Source: Acinetobacter sp. (GTDB taxonomy: Bacteria; Pseudomonadota; Gammaproteobacteria; Pseudomonadales; Moraxellaceae). Taken from it: a stretch of DNA of 64,000 nucleotides. Location: assembly GCA_031277915.1 (NCBI GenBank), contig JAITLL010000056.1:43210-107209 (forward strand), given 5' to 3'. The translations under genes and the position numbers were made by a program. Shown here piece after piece: positions 56,382 through 64,000 of the stretch; position 1 is the stretch's first letter, and each line of letters starts with the position of its first letter. Under the pieces are notes generated by a model. That model did not search any database, was not told where the DNA came from, and saw only the letters and a program-made list of their open reading frames with translations.

Positions 56382-57689
56382 ATGGAACAAAAACTAAACT
56401 CTTTTATTGAAGTTTCACCTCAATCTGATTTCACTATTCATAATTTGCCATATGGTATTTTTAGTAGAACAGCCGAAGGCGAGCGTCAGGTTGGTGTAGC
56501 TATCGGTGATTGGGTCATTGATCTCGCTGCTCTTGAAAAGCATGGTCTTTTAAAACTTTCAGATCAAGATACTTACTTTAACCAACCGACACTGAATAAA
56601 TTTATTGAATCAGGTAAAGCTAACTGGTCTAAAGTTCGTAATACATTACAGTCTCTTCTTTCAGTTGAAAATTTAACGCTTCAAGAAAATGAAACATTGC
56701 GTCAGGAAGTTTTGCTTAAGCAAGACAGCGTGACTTTACATTTACCTGTTCGCGTACCAGGCTATACCGACTTTTATTCTTCTAAAGAACATGCAACCAA
56801 TGTGGGCTGTATGTTCCGTGACCCTAAAAATGCATTGCTGCCAAACTGGAGCGAATTACCTGTAGGTTATAACGGCCGTGCTAGCTCTGTTGTCGTCAGC
56901 GGAACTCAAGTAGTACGTCCATCTGGTCAGATCAAACTTCCAAATGAAGAGCGTCCAGTTTTCTCAGCAACTCGTAAGCTCGATTTTGAACTTGAGACTG
57001 CGTTTATTGTGGGTAAACCAACAGAGCTTGGTCAGCCAATCGCGATTGAAAATGCTTGGGACCATATTTTCGGAATGGTATTACTCAATGACTGGTCAGC
57101 ACGCGATATCCAGCAATGGGAATATGTTCCTCTTGGTCCTTTTAATGCTAAAACATTTGCCAGCGCTATTTCACCTTGGGTAGTTACGCTTGAAGCACTT
57201 GAACCATTTAAAGTTGAAGGCCCGAAACAAGAACCGAAACCACTGGCTTATTTACAAGAAAATATCGCCAATAGTTACGACATTAATTTGAGTGTTGAGA
57301 TTCAAACACCAAAATCAGCACAAACTGATGTGATCTGTAAAACCAATTTTAAATATATGTATTGGTCCATGTCTCAACAACTAACTCACCACACAATTGC
57401 GGGTTGTAATGTTCAGGTTGGAGACTTGATGGGCTCAGGTACTATTTCTGGTTCTACACCTGACTCGTATGGCAGCTTGCTTGAGCTGACTTGGAACACC
57501 ACCAAACCGTTAACACTTACTAATGGTGAAACTCGTGGCTTCTTACAAGACGGCGATACACTCATTATGAAAGGCCACTGTGAGAAAAATGGTATTCGCA
57601 TTGGTTTTGGTGAAGTTCGAAATACTGTGCTTCCTGCATTAGCATTTGATTTTGCAGAGACTTCGGAGCCTGACTATGAAGCTGTATAG
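56382..57689 (+). CDS. fahA: fumarylacetoacetase
   Basis: I chose the ATG at 56382 (435 aa), preceded by AAGGAAG. The enzyme splits fumarylacetoacetate to fumarate and acetoacetate, the last step of tyrosine degradation. Signatures are PYGIFSRTAEGERQVGVAIG, DFYSSKEHATNVGCMFR, RPVFSATRKLDFELETAFIV (metal ligands) and LLNDWSARDIQQWEYVPLGP followed by FNAKTFASAISPWVV. Length fits FAH. Its end overlaps maiA by 14 bp. Confidence 0.95.
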   Translation: MEQKLNSFIEVSPQSDFTIHNLPYGIFSRTAEGERQVGVAIGDWVIDLAALEKHGLLKLSDQDTYFNQPTLNKFIESGKANWSKVRNTLQSLLSVENLTLQENETLRQEVLLKQDSVTLHLPVRVPGYTDFYSSKEHATNVGCMFRDPKNALLPNWSELPVGYNGRASSVVVSGTQVVRPSGQIKLPNEERPVFSATRKLDFELETAFIVGKPTELGQPIAIENAWDHIFGMVLLNDWSARDIQQWEYVPLGPFNAKTFASAISPWVVTLEALEPFKVEGPKQEPKPLAYLQENIANSYDINLSVEIQTPKSAQTDVICKTNFKYMYWSMSQQLTHHTIAGCNVQVGDLMGSGTISGSTPDSYGSLLELTWNTTKPLTLTNGETRGFLQDGDTLIMKGHCEKNGIRIGFGEVRNTVLPALAFDFAETSEPDYEAV

Positions 57690-58308
57690 TTACTTTCGTA
57701 GCTCTGCAGCTTACAGAGTACGGATTGGCCTCAACCTTAAAAGTCTCGCTTATGAAACTGCACCTGTTCATTTGGTTAAAAATGAGCAGCAAAGTGAAGA
57801 CTATTTAAAGTTAAATCGCAGTGCTTTAGTACCAACTTTAGTGGACGGCGATTTAACCTTGTCACAGTCATTAAGTATTTTGGAATATCTGGATGAGCAA
57901 TATCCAGAGACCAAACTACTTCCAAATGATGTGAAAGAAAGAGCCAAAATCCGTGCTTTCGCACAAGCAATCGCTTGTGATATTCACCCGTTAAACAACT
58001 TACGCGTTCTGAAATATTTAAAAAATGACTTAAATGTTTCGGACGAACAAAAAAATTATTGGTATCAGCACTGGATTATTGAAGGCTTTCAAAGTCTTGA
58101 ACAACAACTTCAAGATTCAAATGGACAATTTTGCTTTGGACAACAAGCAACGATTGCCGATTGCTGCCTGATTCCACAGGTCTACAACGCGAAACGCTTC
58201 AAGATAGATTTAGCTGCGTTTCCAAAAATTGAATCAATTTATCAACATTGTTTGTCTATCCCAGCCTTCTATAACGCGGCGCCAGAACAACAACCAGATT
58301 GGGAATAG
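57676..58308 (+). CDS. maiA: maleylacetoacetate isomerase (zeta-class GST)
   Basis: I chose the ATG at 57676 (210 aa, MKLYSYFRSSAAYRVRIGLN), the standard zeta-class start with the SSxx glutathione-activating serine. LSQSLSILEYLDEQYPETKL and INPLNN-like DIHPLNNLRVLKYL are also typical. It isomerises maleylacetoacetate to fumarylacetoacetate using glutathione. It overlaps fahA by 14 bp, so translation is coupled, and is followed 16 bp later by the VOC gene. Confidence 0.95.
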   Translation: MKLYSYFRSSAAYRVRIGLNLKSLAYETAPVHLVKNEQQSEDYLKLNRSALVPTLVDGDLTLSQSLSILEYLDEQYPETKLLPNDVKERAKIRAFAQAIACDIHPLNNLRVLKYLKNDLNVSDEQKNYWYQHWIIEGFQSLEQQLQDSNGQFCFGQQATIADCCLIPQVYNAKRFKIDLAAFPKIESIYQHCLSIPAFYNAAPEQQPDWE

Positions 58309-58324
58309 TAAAAGGAGTTTCAAC

Positions 58325-58873
58325 ATGACATTTGCCATTAAAAAAATACATCACGTTGCATATCGTTGTAAGGATGCGAAAGAGACTGTTGAGTGGTATA
58401 AAAAAATGCTCAACATGGACTTTATCTTAGCTTTTGCTGAAGACCATGTGCCGTCAACTAAAGCTTTCGACCCTTACATGCATTTATTCTTAGATGCAGG
58501 GCAAGGCAACGTTTTGGCTTTCTTTGAATTGCCAACTCAACCAGATATGGGCCGAGATGAAAATACGCCTCAATGGGTACAACATATTGCTTTTGAAGTT
58601 GAAGACTTAAATGCGTTGATGGCTGCGAAGCAACATTTAGAAGAAAATGGCGTGAAAGTTTTGGGCGTAACCAACCATGGCATTTTCCACTCAATTTATT
58701 TCTTCGATCCTAATGGCCATCGTTTAGAACTGACTTATAACGATGTTCATGCTGAAGAAAAAATTGCAAAAATTACTGAAGAAATGAAAGCTGAAATGCT
58801 GGATGAATGGAGCAAAACCAAACGTGCTCCACACCACACTCATTTCTTGCATGAAGAAGAGTTAGGAACCTAA
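58325..58873 (+). CDS. VOC family (glyoxalase/extradiol dioxygenase fold) protein in homogentisate cluster
   Basis: I chose the ATG at 58325 (182 aa) with AAAGGAG upstream. It is a single VOC unit with two beta-alpha-beta3 modules: FAIKKIHHVAYRCKDAKETV and PQWVQHIAFEVEDLNALMAA, with FDPNGHRLELTYND at the end. His10, His87 and Glu135 form a typical 2-His-1-Glu metal site. It lies between maiA and the regulator, where a homogentisate dioxygenase would be expected, and no classical HmgA is present. A ring-cleaving role is therefore possible but unproven. It is annotated elsewhere simply as glyoxalase/bleomycin resistance-like. Confidence 0.78.
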   Translation: MTFAIKKIHHVAYRCKDAKETVEWYKKMLNMDFILAFAEDHVPSTKAFDPYMHLFLDAGQGNVLAFFELPTQPDMGRDENTPQWVQHIAFEVEDLNALMAAKQHLEENGVKVLGVTNHGIFHSIYFFDPNGHRLELTYNDVHAEEKIAKITEEMKAEMLDEWSKTKRAPHHTHFLHEEELGT

Positions 58874-59167
58874 TTTTAAAACAGCAAACTAAAAATCGGC
58901 ATTGATTGGAACTGTTTGAATGAACGGTTCTATATCAATGCCGATTTATCTTATTCAAAAACGCTAAATTTCTAGAAAATTGCGCTATAAATGAGAAAAT
59001 ATTGATTTTAGAAAATTGTTGATTATTAAACATGCCAATTTTGCTAATAGAAAAAGGTGATTTCTATTTCTCGCGAGGCTCAGGCATGATGTAAAACGCA
59101 CCAATTTCAATTTATGTTTTGATCGTCACTGTTTAACAGCTGAAGTAAATTTATTAAGGGTATTTAA
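58874..59167. other. intergenic region upstream of the iclR-type gene
   Basis: AT-rich gap of 294 bp with the presumed promoter of the regulator. A hairpin-like sequence AACTGTTTGAATGAACGGTT lies at about 58909-58928. Repeated TTCTAGAAAATTG and TTTTAGAAAATTG words occur at about 58971 and 59007. No reading frame is visible. Confidence 0.45.
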
Positions 59168-59947
59168 ATGATTGAAGAAAAAGTATCTGGGGGGGTTCAA
59201 TCACTTGAAGTCGGTTTATCTGTACTAAACGCCCTTTTGGAACACAATCAACCTATTATTCTCAAAGATCTGTCTAGCAAGCTAGAAATGCATCCAGCTA
59301 AAGTACACCGCTATCTGGTTAGCCTTATTCGTATGGAATATGCAAAACAGCTTGATGATGGTCAGTATGCCCTAGGCGATCAGGCATGGCGCTTAGGTCT
59401 CAACTGCGTTCAACATAGCGACACACTACAGCTCGTACAGCATTTAATTTATGACCTACAAAACAAAATTGGTTGCGGTATACAAATTAGTAAATGGTCC
59501 CCGAAAGGGCCTGTTGTGGTTCAGTCTATTGAGTCTAACCACCCTATTTCGATTGTCACTAAAGTCGGCTCGATTATGCCTTTAGTCAATTCTGCTGCGG
59601 GACGTTTATTTGCTTCTTATCTTCCAGAGCATTTTGTTCGTCCCTTAATGGAAGCTGAATGGCAAAAGCATCAGGAACTTGGGCTAAATATTGCCCCACA
59701 GAACTGGCAAACATTTACAGAGCTTAAAGAGACCATTCGCCAGCAACAAATGTCAGCAGCGAAAGGTGATTTACTGACAGGAATTAATGCGGTGGGTTTA
59801 CCAGTATTTAACTCAAACCAGAGCATTGAGTTTTGTATTGTGGCACTTGATAGCGAAATGTTTTTACCTGTCGACCCACAAAGTAAAATTATTGAAACGC
59901 TCAAAACCGAGATTAACTTAATTAATCAATATATTAAAAGCCGCTAA
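59168..59947 (+). CDS. IclR family transcriptional regulator (HmgR-like)
   Basis: The 259-residue regulator has an N-terminal winged helix (VQSLEVGLSVLNALLEHNQP, LKDLSSKLEMHPAKVHRYLV) and a C-terminal IclR effector domain (GPVVVQSIESNHPISIVTKV, PLVNSAAGRLFASYLP). In the middle of the tyrosine/homogentisate cluster it is the obvious local regulator, like HmgR of Pseudomonas, which responds to homogentisate. The shared element at 56176 and 61448 is its probable target. A bidirectional terminator separates it from hpd. Confidence 0.88.
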   Translation: MIEEKVSGGVQSLEVGLSVLNALLEHNQPIILKDLSSKLEMHPAKVHRYLVSLIRMEYAKQLDDGQYALGDQAWRLGLNCVQHSDTLQLVQHLIYDLQNKIGCGIQISKWSPKGPVVVQSIESNHPISIVTKVGSIMPLVNSAAGRLFASYLPEHFVRPLMEAEWQKHQELGLNIAPQNWQTFTELKETIRQQQMSAAKGDLLTGINAVGLPVFNSNQSIEFCIVALDSEMFLPVDPQSKIIETLKTEINLINQYIKSR

Positions 59948-59959
59948 CGAATAGCCATA

Positions 59960-59991
59960 AAAAAACCAAGAGCATAGCTCTTGGTTTTTTT
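59960..59991. terminator. bidirectional terminator between iclR-type gene and hpd
   Basis: AAAAAACCAAGAGC, ATA, GCTCTTGGTTTTTT is a perfect 14-bp stem between convergent genes. Confidence 0.95.
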
Positions 59992-60012
59992 AGATTAGAG
60001 ACAAAGCAAAAC

Positions 60013-61068
60013 TTATTTTGCTTCGAGAACACCACGACGAATTTGGTCACGTTCAATCGATTCAAATAAAGCCTTGAAGTTACCTTCACCAAAACCATCA
60101 TCATCTTTACGTTGAATAAATTCAAAGAAGACTGGACCAATCATGTTTTCAGAGAAAATTTGCAATAACAGTTTCTTCTGACCATCTTTAGTATTGCCGT
60201 CTAGCAAAATACCACGCTGTTTTAATTCGTCAGTTGGTTCACCATGCTCAGGTAAACGTTCTGGTAGCATTTCATAATACGTATTTGGCGGTGGAGTCAT
60301 AAATTTCAGACCCAAACCTTTTAACTTATCCCAAGTAGAAATTAAGTCATCACAAATAAACGCGATATGTTGAATACCTTCGCCATTAAAGTCAGACAGA
60401 AACTCTGCAATTTGACCGTTACCCTTGTCTGAATCTTCATTTAAAGGAATACGGATCATGCCATCTGGAGCAGTTAATGCTTTAGACGTTAAACCTGTAT
60501 ATTCGCCTTTAATGTCGAAGTAACGAATTTCTTGGAAGTTGAAAATCTTCTCATAGAAGTTTGCCCAGTACTCCATACGGCCTTTGTAGACGTTATGAGT
60601 TAAGTGGTCAATTTCATTTAAACCAGCACCTTCTGGGTTACGCTGTGCATCATCAAAGAAAACAAAGTCATTTTCATAAATATCACGGTCAACCAAGAAG
60701 ATTGGCATGCCACCAATACCTTTAATTGCCGGAATGTTAAGCTCCATTGGCCCAACATTAGATTGCATTGGTTCTGCACCAAGCTCAATAGCCTTTTTAA
60801 AAGCTTTTGCCGCATCGCGTGTTTTGAATCCCATTGCGCAAGCAGATGGACCATGCTCATTGAAAAAGAATGAAGCATAAGATTCTGGCTGATAATTCAG
60901 GATAATATTGATATTTCCTTGACGCCATAAGTACGCTTTTTTCGATTTATGCTTGGCTACTTTTGAAAAGCCGATTGTTTCAAAAATTGGATCTAATTCA
61001 TTTTCTTTTGAAACAAACTCAATAAATGCAAAACCGCATAGTTCTAATGGGTTCTCTAAAATATCCAT
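60013..61068 (-). CDS. hpd: 4-hydroxyphenylpyruvate dioxygenase
   Basis: The 351-residue iron enzyme converts 4-hydroxyphenylpyruvate to homogentisate. It consists of two VOC modules; iron ligands are His in [15 protein letters not shown], His in [13 protein letters not shown] and Glu in [19 protein letters not shown]. The C-terminal [18 protein letters not shown] gate helix is also typical. It is on the opposite strand from the rest of the cluster, with a long 5' region and AGAGGGA upstream of the ATG. Confidence 0.96.
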   Translation of the reverse strand: MDILENPLELCGFAFIEFVSKENELDPIFETIGFSKVAKHKSKKAYLWRQGNINIILNYQPESYASFFFNEHGPSACAMGFKTRDAAKAFKKAIELGAEPMQSNVGPMELNIPAIKGIGGMPIFLVDRDIYENDFVFFDDAQRNPEGAGLNEIDHLTHNVYKGRMEYWANFYEKIFNFQEIRYFDIKGEYTGLTSKALTAPDGMIRIPLNEDSDKGNGQIAEFLSDFNGEGIQHIAFICDDLISTWDKLKGLGLKFMTPPPNTYYEMLPERLPEHGEPTDELKQRGILLDGNTKDGQKKLLLQIFSENMIGPVFFEFIQRKDDDGFGEGNFKALFESIERDQIRRGVLEAK

Positions 61069-61447
61069 CTAGTTTCCCTCTGGTGATTACCTGATCCGTT
61101 TATTTCTCATGCTGATCTGGTCAGCTCCTTTCTCTATAGAATACGCATTTGCTGGGAGAGTACTTGAACCGTCAAAATGCCTTAGCCCAACGCATCCTAT
61201 GAGAAAAAAACCAATAACTAAAACGAAGATTGAGTGAGCACAATGCTGATGATTAACTTCCCTTCTATATGGTGTTTATTTTCCATACACACTGTCCCTT
61301 CTTATCTAAAAGTACGATTGAGATTTTTCAATAAATCTTTAAAAATCGCCTTTTCCTAAAATCGTTCCTAGATTTATGGAAGCCAACATCCTTGTTGGAC
61401 CTCCAATGGCCATTTACCTTAAAACAGATGCTACTAAAAACAATTAA
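61069..61447. other. long hpd upstream region
   Basis: This 520-bp gap (with the element at 61448) separates hpd from the DUF523 gene. It contains GCTGA/TCAGC (61111-61125) and CCAAC/GTTGG (within AGCCAACATCCTTGTTGGAC, about 61381-61402) small inverted repeats, which could structure the hpd leader. No reading frame is visible. Confidence 0.5.
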
Positions 61448-61490
61448 ATTATGCAATACATAATTTAATTATGAATTGTGTAATTTATTA
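61442..61490. promoter_or_regulatory. shared tyrosine-catabolism regulatory element, hpd copy
   Basis: It contains a perfect 12-bp inverted repeat: AATTAAATTATG (61442-61453), spacer CAATA, CATAATTTAATT (61459-61470). ATTATGCAAT, ACATAATTTAATTATG and ATTGTGTAATT parallel the fahA copy at 56176-56222 base for base over most of about 45 bp. It is the likely operator of the cluster regulator for hpd. Confidence 0.62.
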
Positions 61491-61589
61491 ATCAATTTAC
61501 TGTGTTTGTATCAGTTCGTTTTAAATTTCTTAATTTATCAATCATTGGGTACACTCATTAGGCTCTATAGCTCTAACGGCGGAAAAAGA

Positions 61590-62060
61590 ATGCTTTTAAT
61601 CAGTGCCTGTTTAATTGGTGAACCTGTACGTTATGACGGCCGATCATGCTTGCACACGACGCTTCAGCAGTTATTTTTAAATAAAAAAGCTCATGCACTT
61701 TGTCCAGAGTTATTAGGGGGCTTTAGCACGCCTCGTTTACCCGCAGAAATTGTGGGAGGTACAGGCCAAGATGTACTTGATGGCAAAGCAACAATTAAGG
61801 ATTCATCGGGGCTAGATGTGACAGATTTATATTTAAAAGGTGCCCACCGTACTTTAGAAGTGGCACAGCAAATCAAAGCCGTTTGTGTCGTTTTAAAAGA
61901 AAATAGCCCGTCTTGCGGCAGTCAAAAGATTTATAACGGTACTTTTCAAGGTGAGAAAATTACGGGCGTTGGAATTACCACAGCACTTTTGCAGCACCAT
62001 GGTTTTAAGGTAATTTCTGAAAACGAAATTGAAGATTGGTTAGCGACCAACCCTCTTTAG
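61590..62060 (+). CDS. DUF523 family protein
   Basis: I chose the ATG at 61590 (156 aa, MLLISACLIGEPVRYDGRSC), preceded by GGCGGAAAA; an open frame further upstream has no support. DUF523 proteins carry conserved Cys residues, here SACLIG, SCLHT, ALCPELLGG and SPSCGSQKIYNG, and may bind a metal or iron-sulfur cluster. TPRLPAEIVGGTGQDVLDG is also conserved. The function is unknown. Confidence 0.88.
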   Translation: MLLISACLIGEPVRYDGRSCLHTTLQQLFLNKKAHALCPELLGGFSTPRLPAEIVGGTGQDVLDGKATIKDSSGLDVTDLYLKGAHRTLEVAQQIKAVCVVLKENSPSCGSQKIYNGTFQGEKITGVGITTALLQHHGFKVISENEIEDWLATNPL

Positions 62061-62064
62061 TGCA

Positions 62065-63027
62065 TTAATCAGCTTTTACTTGAATGGATTTATCTTCATC
62101 TGTACGCCTTGCCCAATAAGTCGCAAGTGCAGGACCAGAAATATTATGCCAAAGACTAAAAATAGCACTTGGTAAAGCAGTAATTGGAGAAGCCGCAAAG
62201 TGTACCGCTGCAAGTGCCACACCTAAGCCTGAGTTTTGCATACCGACTTCTATCGCAATTGCCTTACTGTCTGCATAAGCTAGTTTAAAGAAACGAGCTG
62301 CTGCAAAACCTAACAAATACCCAAACCCATTATGCAATATCACCACAGCCAAGATGAGCAAACCCGACTGGAAAATGGCGGCTTTACTGCCTCCAATAAT
62401 AGCTGCCACAATTGCTACAATTGCAATGACCGACACCAAAGGCATGACTTGAATATACGATTCGACCTGACGTTTGAGCCAGATTCTTAAAATCAGTCCA
62501 ATAACTATAGGCAACAACACCACTTGTAAAATTGAAATAAACATCGAAGCTGCGTCAATCTTTAGCCATTGGCTGGCAAGTAAATAGAAGATCGCAGGTG
62601 TTAACACTGGCGCTAAAAGTGTTGATACCGATGTACAAGCAACCGATAAAGCCACGTTGCCTTTAGCCATATAAGTAATCACGTTTGAAGCCGTTCCACC
62701 CGGACAACAGCCTACTAAAATAACGCCGACTGCGATTTCAGGCGGTAAATTAAATAATTTACACAAAACAAATGCCAACCCTGGCATGACCACAAAGTGG
62801 GCAACAACGCCAAGCAATATCGCTTTTGGGCTTTGTAATACTCCTTTAAAGTCGTCTACGGTCATGGTCATTCCCATGCCGAGCATAATAATGCCCAAAA
62901 TCCATGGAATATAAGCTTTAAGCCAGACAAAAAACTCAGGTTGCCATAGTGCCAATAGCGCAAAAACGATGACCCATAAAGCAAACGTTTTCTGAACAAA
63001 TTGAGTAAAACGTAATAATGCGGACAT
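62065..63027 (-). CDS. bile acid:sodium symporter family transporter (BASS/PanS-like)
   Basis: The protein has about ten membrane helices and BASS signatures VILVGCCPGGTASNVITYMA followed by KGNVALSVACTSVSTLLAPV, and AIAIEVGMQNSGLGVALAAV. Such transporters move organic anions, for example ketopantoate (PanS) or pyruvate, with Na+. The substrate here is unknown. The start is uncertain among Met codons at 63045, 63036 and 63027; I use the last (320 aa), with GGATG upstream. It follows pncA on minus by about 40 bp. Confidence 0.85.
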   Translation of the reverse strand: MSALLRFTQFVQKTFALWVIVFALLALWQPEFFVWLKAYIPWILGIIMLGMGMTMTVDDFKGVLQSPKAILLGVVAHFVVMPGLAFVLCKLFNLPPEIAVGVILVGCCPGGTASNVITYMAKGNVALSVACTSVSTLLAPVLTPAIFYLLASQWLKIDAASMFISILQVVLLPIVIGLILRIWLKRQVESYIQVMPLVSVIAIVAIVAAIIGGSKAAIFQSGLLILAVVILHNGFGYLLGFAAARFFKLAYADSKAIAIEVGMQNSGLGVALAAVHFAASPITALPSAIFSLWHNISGPALATYWARRTDEDKSIQVKAD

Positions 63028-63069
63028 GTTATTCATCCATACCAAATTGCAATTAAAGTCAAAATACGC

Positions 63070-63714
63070 CTAGCAACCCCTTAACAGATCAGTCGATTGA
63101 ATACGGACCACACCTTGTTGCTGCATCGCTTGCCATGCCTGCTCTAAAGAACCGTTGAGATTAATACCTTTACAGGCATCTTCAACCACAAATGTTTTAA
63201 AGCCGAGTTGAATTGCATCTAAAGCAGTCCATGCGACACAAAAGTCCGTAGCAATGCCGACCACATAGACCGTATCAACGCCTCGCTCTTTTAAATAGCC
63301 CGTTAAACCCGTCTTTGTTATGTGGTCTGCTTCCATAAAAGCCGAATAGCTATCAATGTGAGCATGAAAACCCTTTCGAATAATCAGTTGAGCTGTCGGA
63401 ATATTTAAATCCGGATGAAACTCAGCATCTTTGGTGCCTTGTACACAGTGCTTAGGCCAAAGCACCTGCGATCCATAGTCAAGCTCAATCGTTTCAAATG
63501 GCTGCTTATCCGAATGATTGGCTGCAAAAGAAATATGGTTATCTGGGTGCCAATCTTGTGTGAGGACGACATTTTCAAAACAACCCGCCAATTGGTTAAT
63601 CGTTGGAATAATAGTATCGGCATCGGCAACTGCCAAGTTTCCACCCGGCGTAAAGCCATTTTGTACATCAACTACGACTAAAGCCGCATTTTGTGGTTGT
63701 TTATTCATTTTCAT
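63070..63714 (-). CDS. pncA: nicotinamidase
   Basis: The 214-residue enzyme deaminates nicotinamide to nicotinate for NAD salvage; the product is used by pncB, also in this window. The catalytic triad fits: Asp in LVVVDVQNGFTPGGNLAVAD, Lys in IIRKGFHAHIDSYSAF, and Cys in VVGIATDFCVAWTALDAIQL. Metal ligands are in QDWHPDNHISFA (Asp, His, His). The start is MKMNKQ or, two codons in, MNKQ. It is the target of pyrazinamide activation in mycobacteria, a family remark only. Confidence 0.96.
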   Translation of the reverse strand: MKMNKQPQNAALVVVDVQNGFTPGGNLAVADADTIIPTINQLAGCFENVVLTQDWHPDNHISFAANHSDKQPFETIELDYGSQVLWPKHCVQGTKDAEFHPDLNIPTAQLIIRKGFHAHIDSYSAFMEADHITKTGLTGYLKERGVDTVYVVGIATDFCVAWTALDAIQLGFKTFVVEDACKGINLNGSLEQAWQAMQQQGVVRIQSTDLLRGC

Positions 63715-64000
63715 GTCATCTTAAGTCCCATTCGGGAAAATATGTATGCATTTTATCTTGCCATAAAAAAGTCTGTATCAAGTAGGGTTTCGCAGAATTG
63801 CACCGTATTCTCTTATTTACTGTCTTTTACTTGAAATGATCAAATTGGCATTCTAATGTTTTGCTCAAGTTTACATAGGGATTATCAGTTAAGCATATTG
63901 TTCTTATGCGTCTGATCAGTCATAATTTGCATAATTGTCATTCAACAATCTGTTATTGTTAGAACTGGACAATCAAAATACTGCAACCATCCCACATTTT
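63715..64000. other. region upstream of pncA to window end
   Basis: No gene or RNA is recognised in these 286 bases. The promoter of pncA must lie here. Confidence 0.5.

Noticed and set aside
61476-61589. N-terminal extension of the DUF523 frame
   Set aside because: It would place the regulatory palindrome region in the coding sequence, and the family start MLLISACLIG with its own ribosome site is at 61590.

Overview
The window is chromosomal DNA of an Acinetobacter, most likely the A. baumannii / A. calcoaceticus complex. The evidence is low GC, the RibB-RibA-like fusion in front of ribH-nusB, the zinc-regulated genes zigA and zrlA next to a hut cluster, and an Acinetobacter-type VgrG. No insertion sequence, integrase, CRISPR array, rRNA or tRNA gene was seen, and most of the window looks like core genome.

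Layout. 1-2.6 kb: 5' part of parE, a YqiA-like esterase and a larger lipase-like hydrolase. 2.7-8.7 kb: a type VI secretion island on the minus strand, in the order vgrG, LysM/lysozyme-like/M23 effector, periplasmic immunity candidate. It lies between two nearly identical hairpin terminators. 8.9-37 kb: housekeeping genes: dsbB, gshA, a DUF445 protein, aminotransferase, MATE pump, a divergent SDR/TetR pair with a palindromic operator, phoBR with a Pho-box-like site, psd, pncB, dtd, serB, a YtjB-like protein, ribB(X)-ribH-nusB-thiL-pgpA and glmU-glmS.

37-40.7 kb: the accessory region behind glmS (the attTn7 hot spot). It holds a decayed ORF coupled to a small intact membrane-anchored protein, a small secreted Cys-rich protein, and a 1-kb AT-rich stretch. 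Inside that stretch is a GC-richer block of about 260 bp with many nested complementary segments, which looks like an undescribed structured RNA. After it comes a protein that seems to be a beta-trefoil (ricin-type) lectin fold interrupted by a long insert.

40.8-51 kb: a LysE exporter, murI and the complete histidine utilisation cluster (hutG, hutI, permease, hutH, hutU, hutD, hutC), with two identical palindromes likely to be HutC sites. 51-54.6 kb: an acyltransferase, then zigA and zrlA, each with a palindrome resembling a Zur box. Histidine catabolism, a zinc-chaperone GTPase and a zinc-linked cell-wall peptidase thus sit together.

54.6-61.1 kb: tyrosine/homogentisate catabolism: aromatic amino acid permease, fahA, maiA, a VOC-fold protein, an IclR regulator and hpd. 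A classical homogentisate 1,2-dioxygenase is missing. The VOC protein carries a plausible 2-His-1-Glu metal site and is a candidate for that step. A regulatory element of about 45 bp is shared by the fahA and hpd upstream regions. 61.6-64 kb: a DUF523 protein, a BASS-family transporter and pncA.
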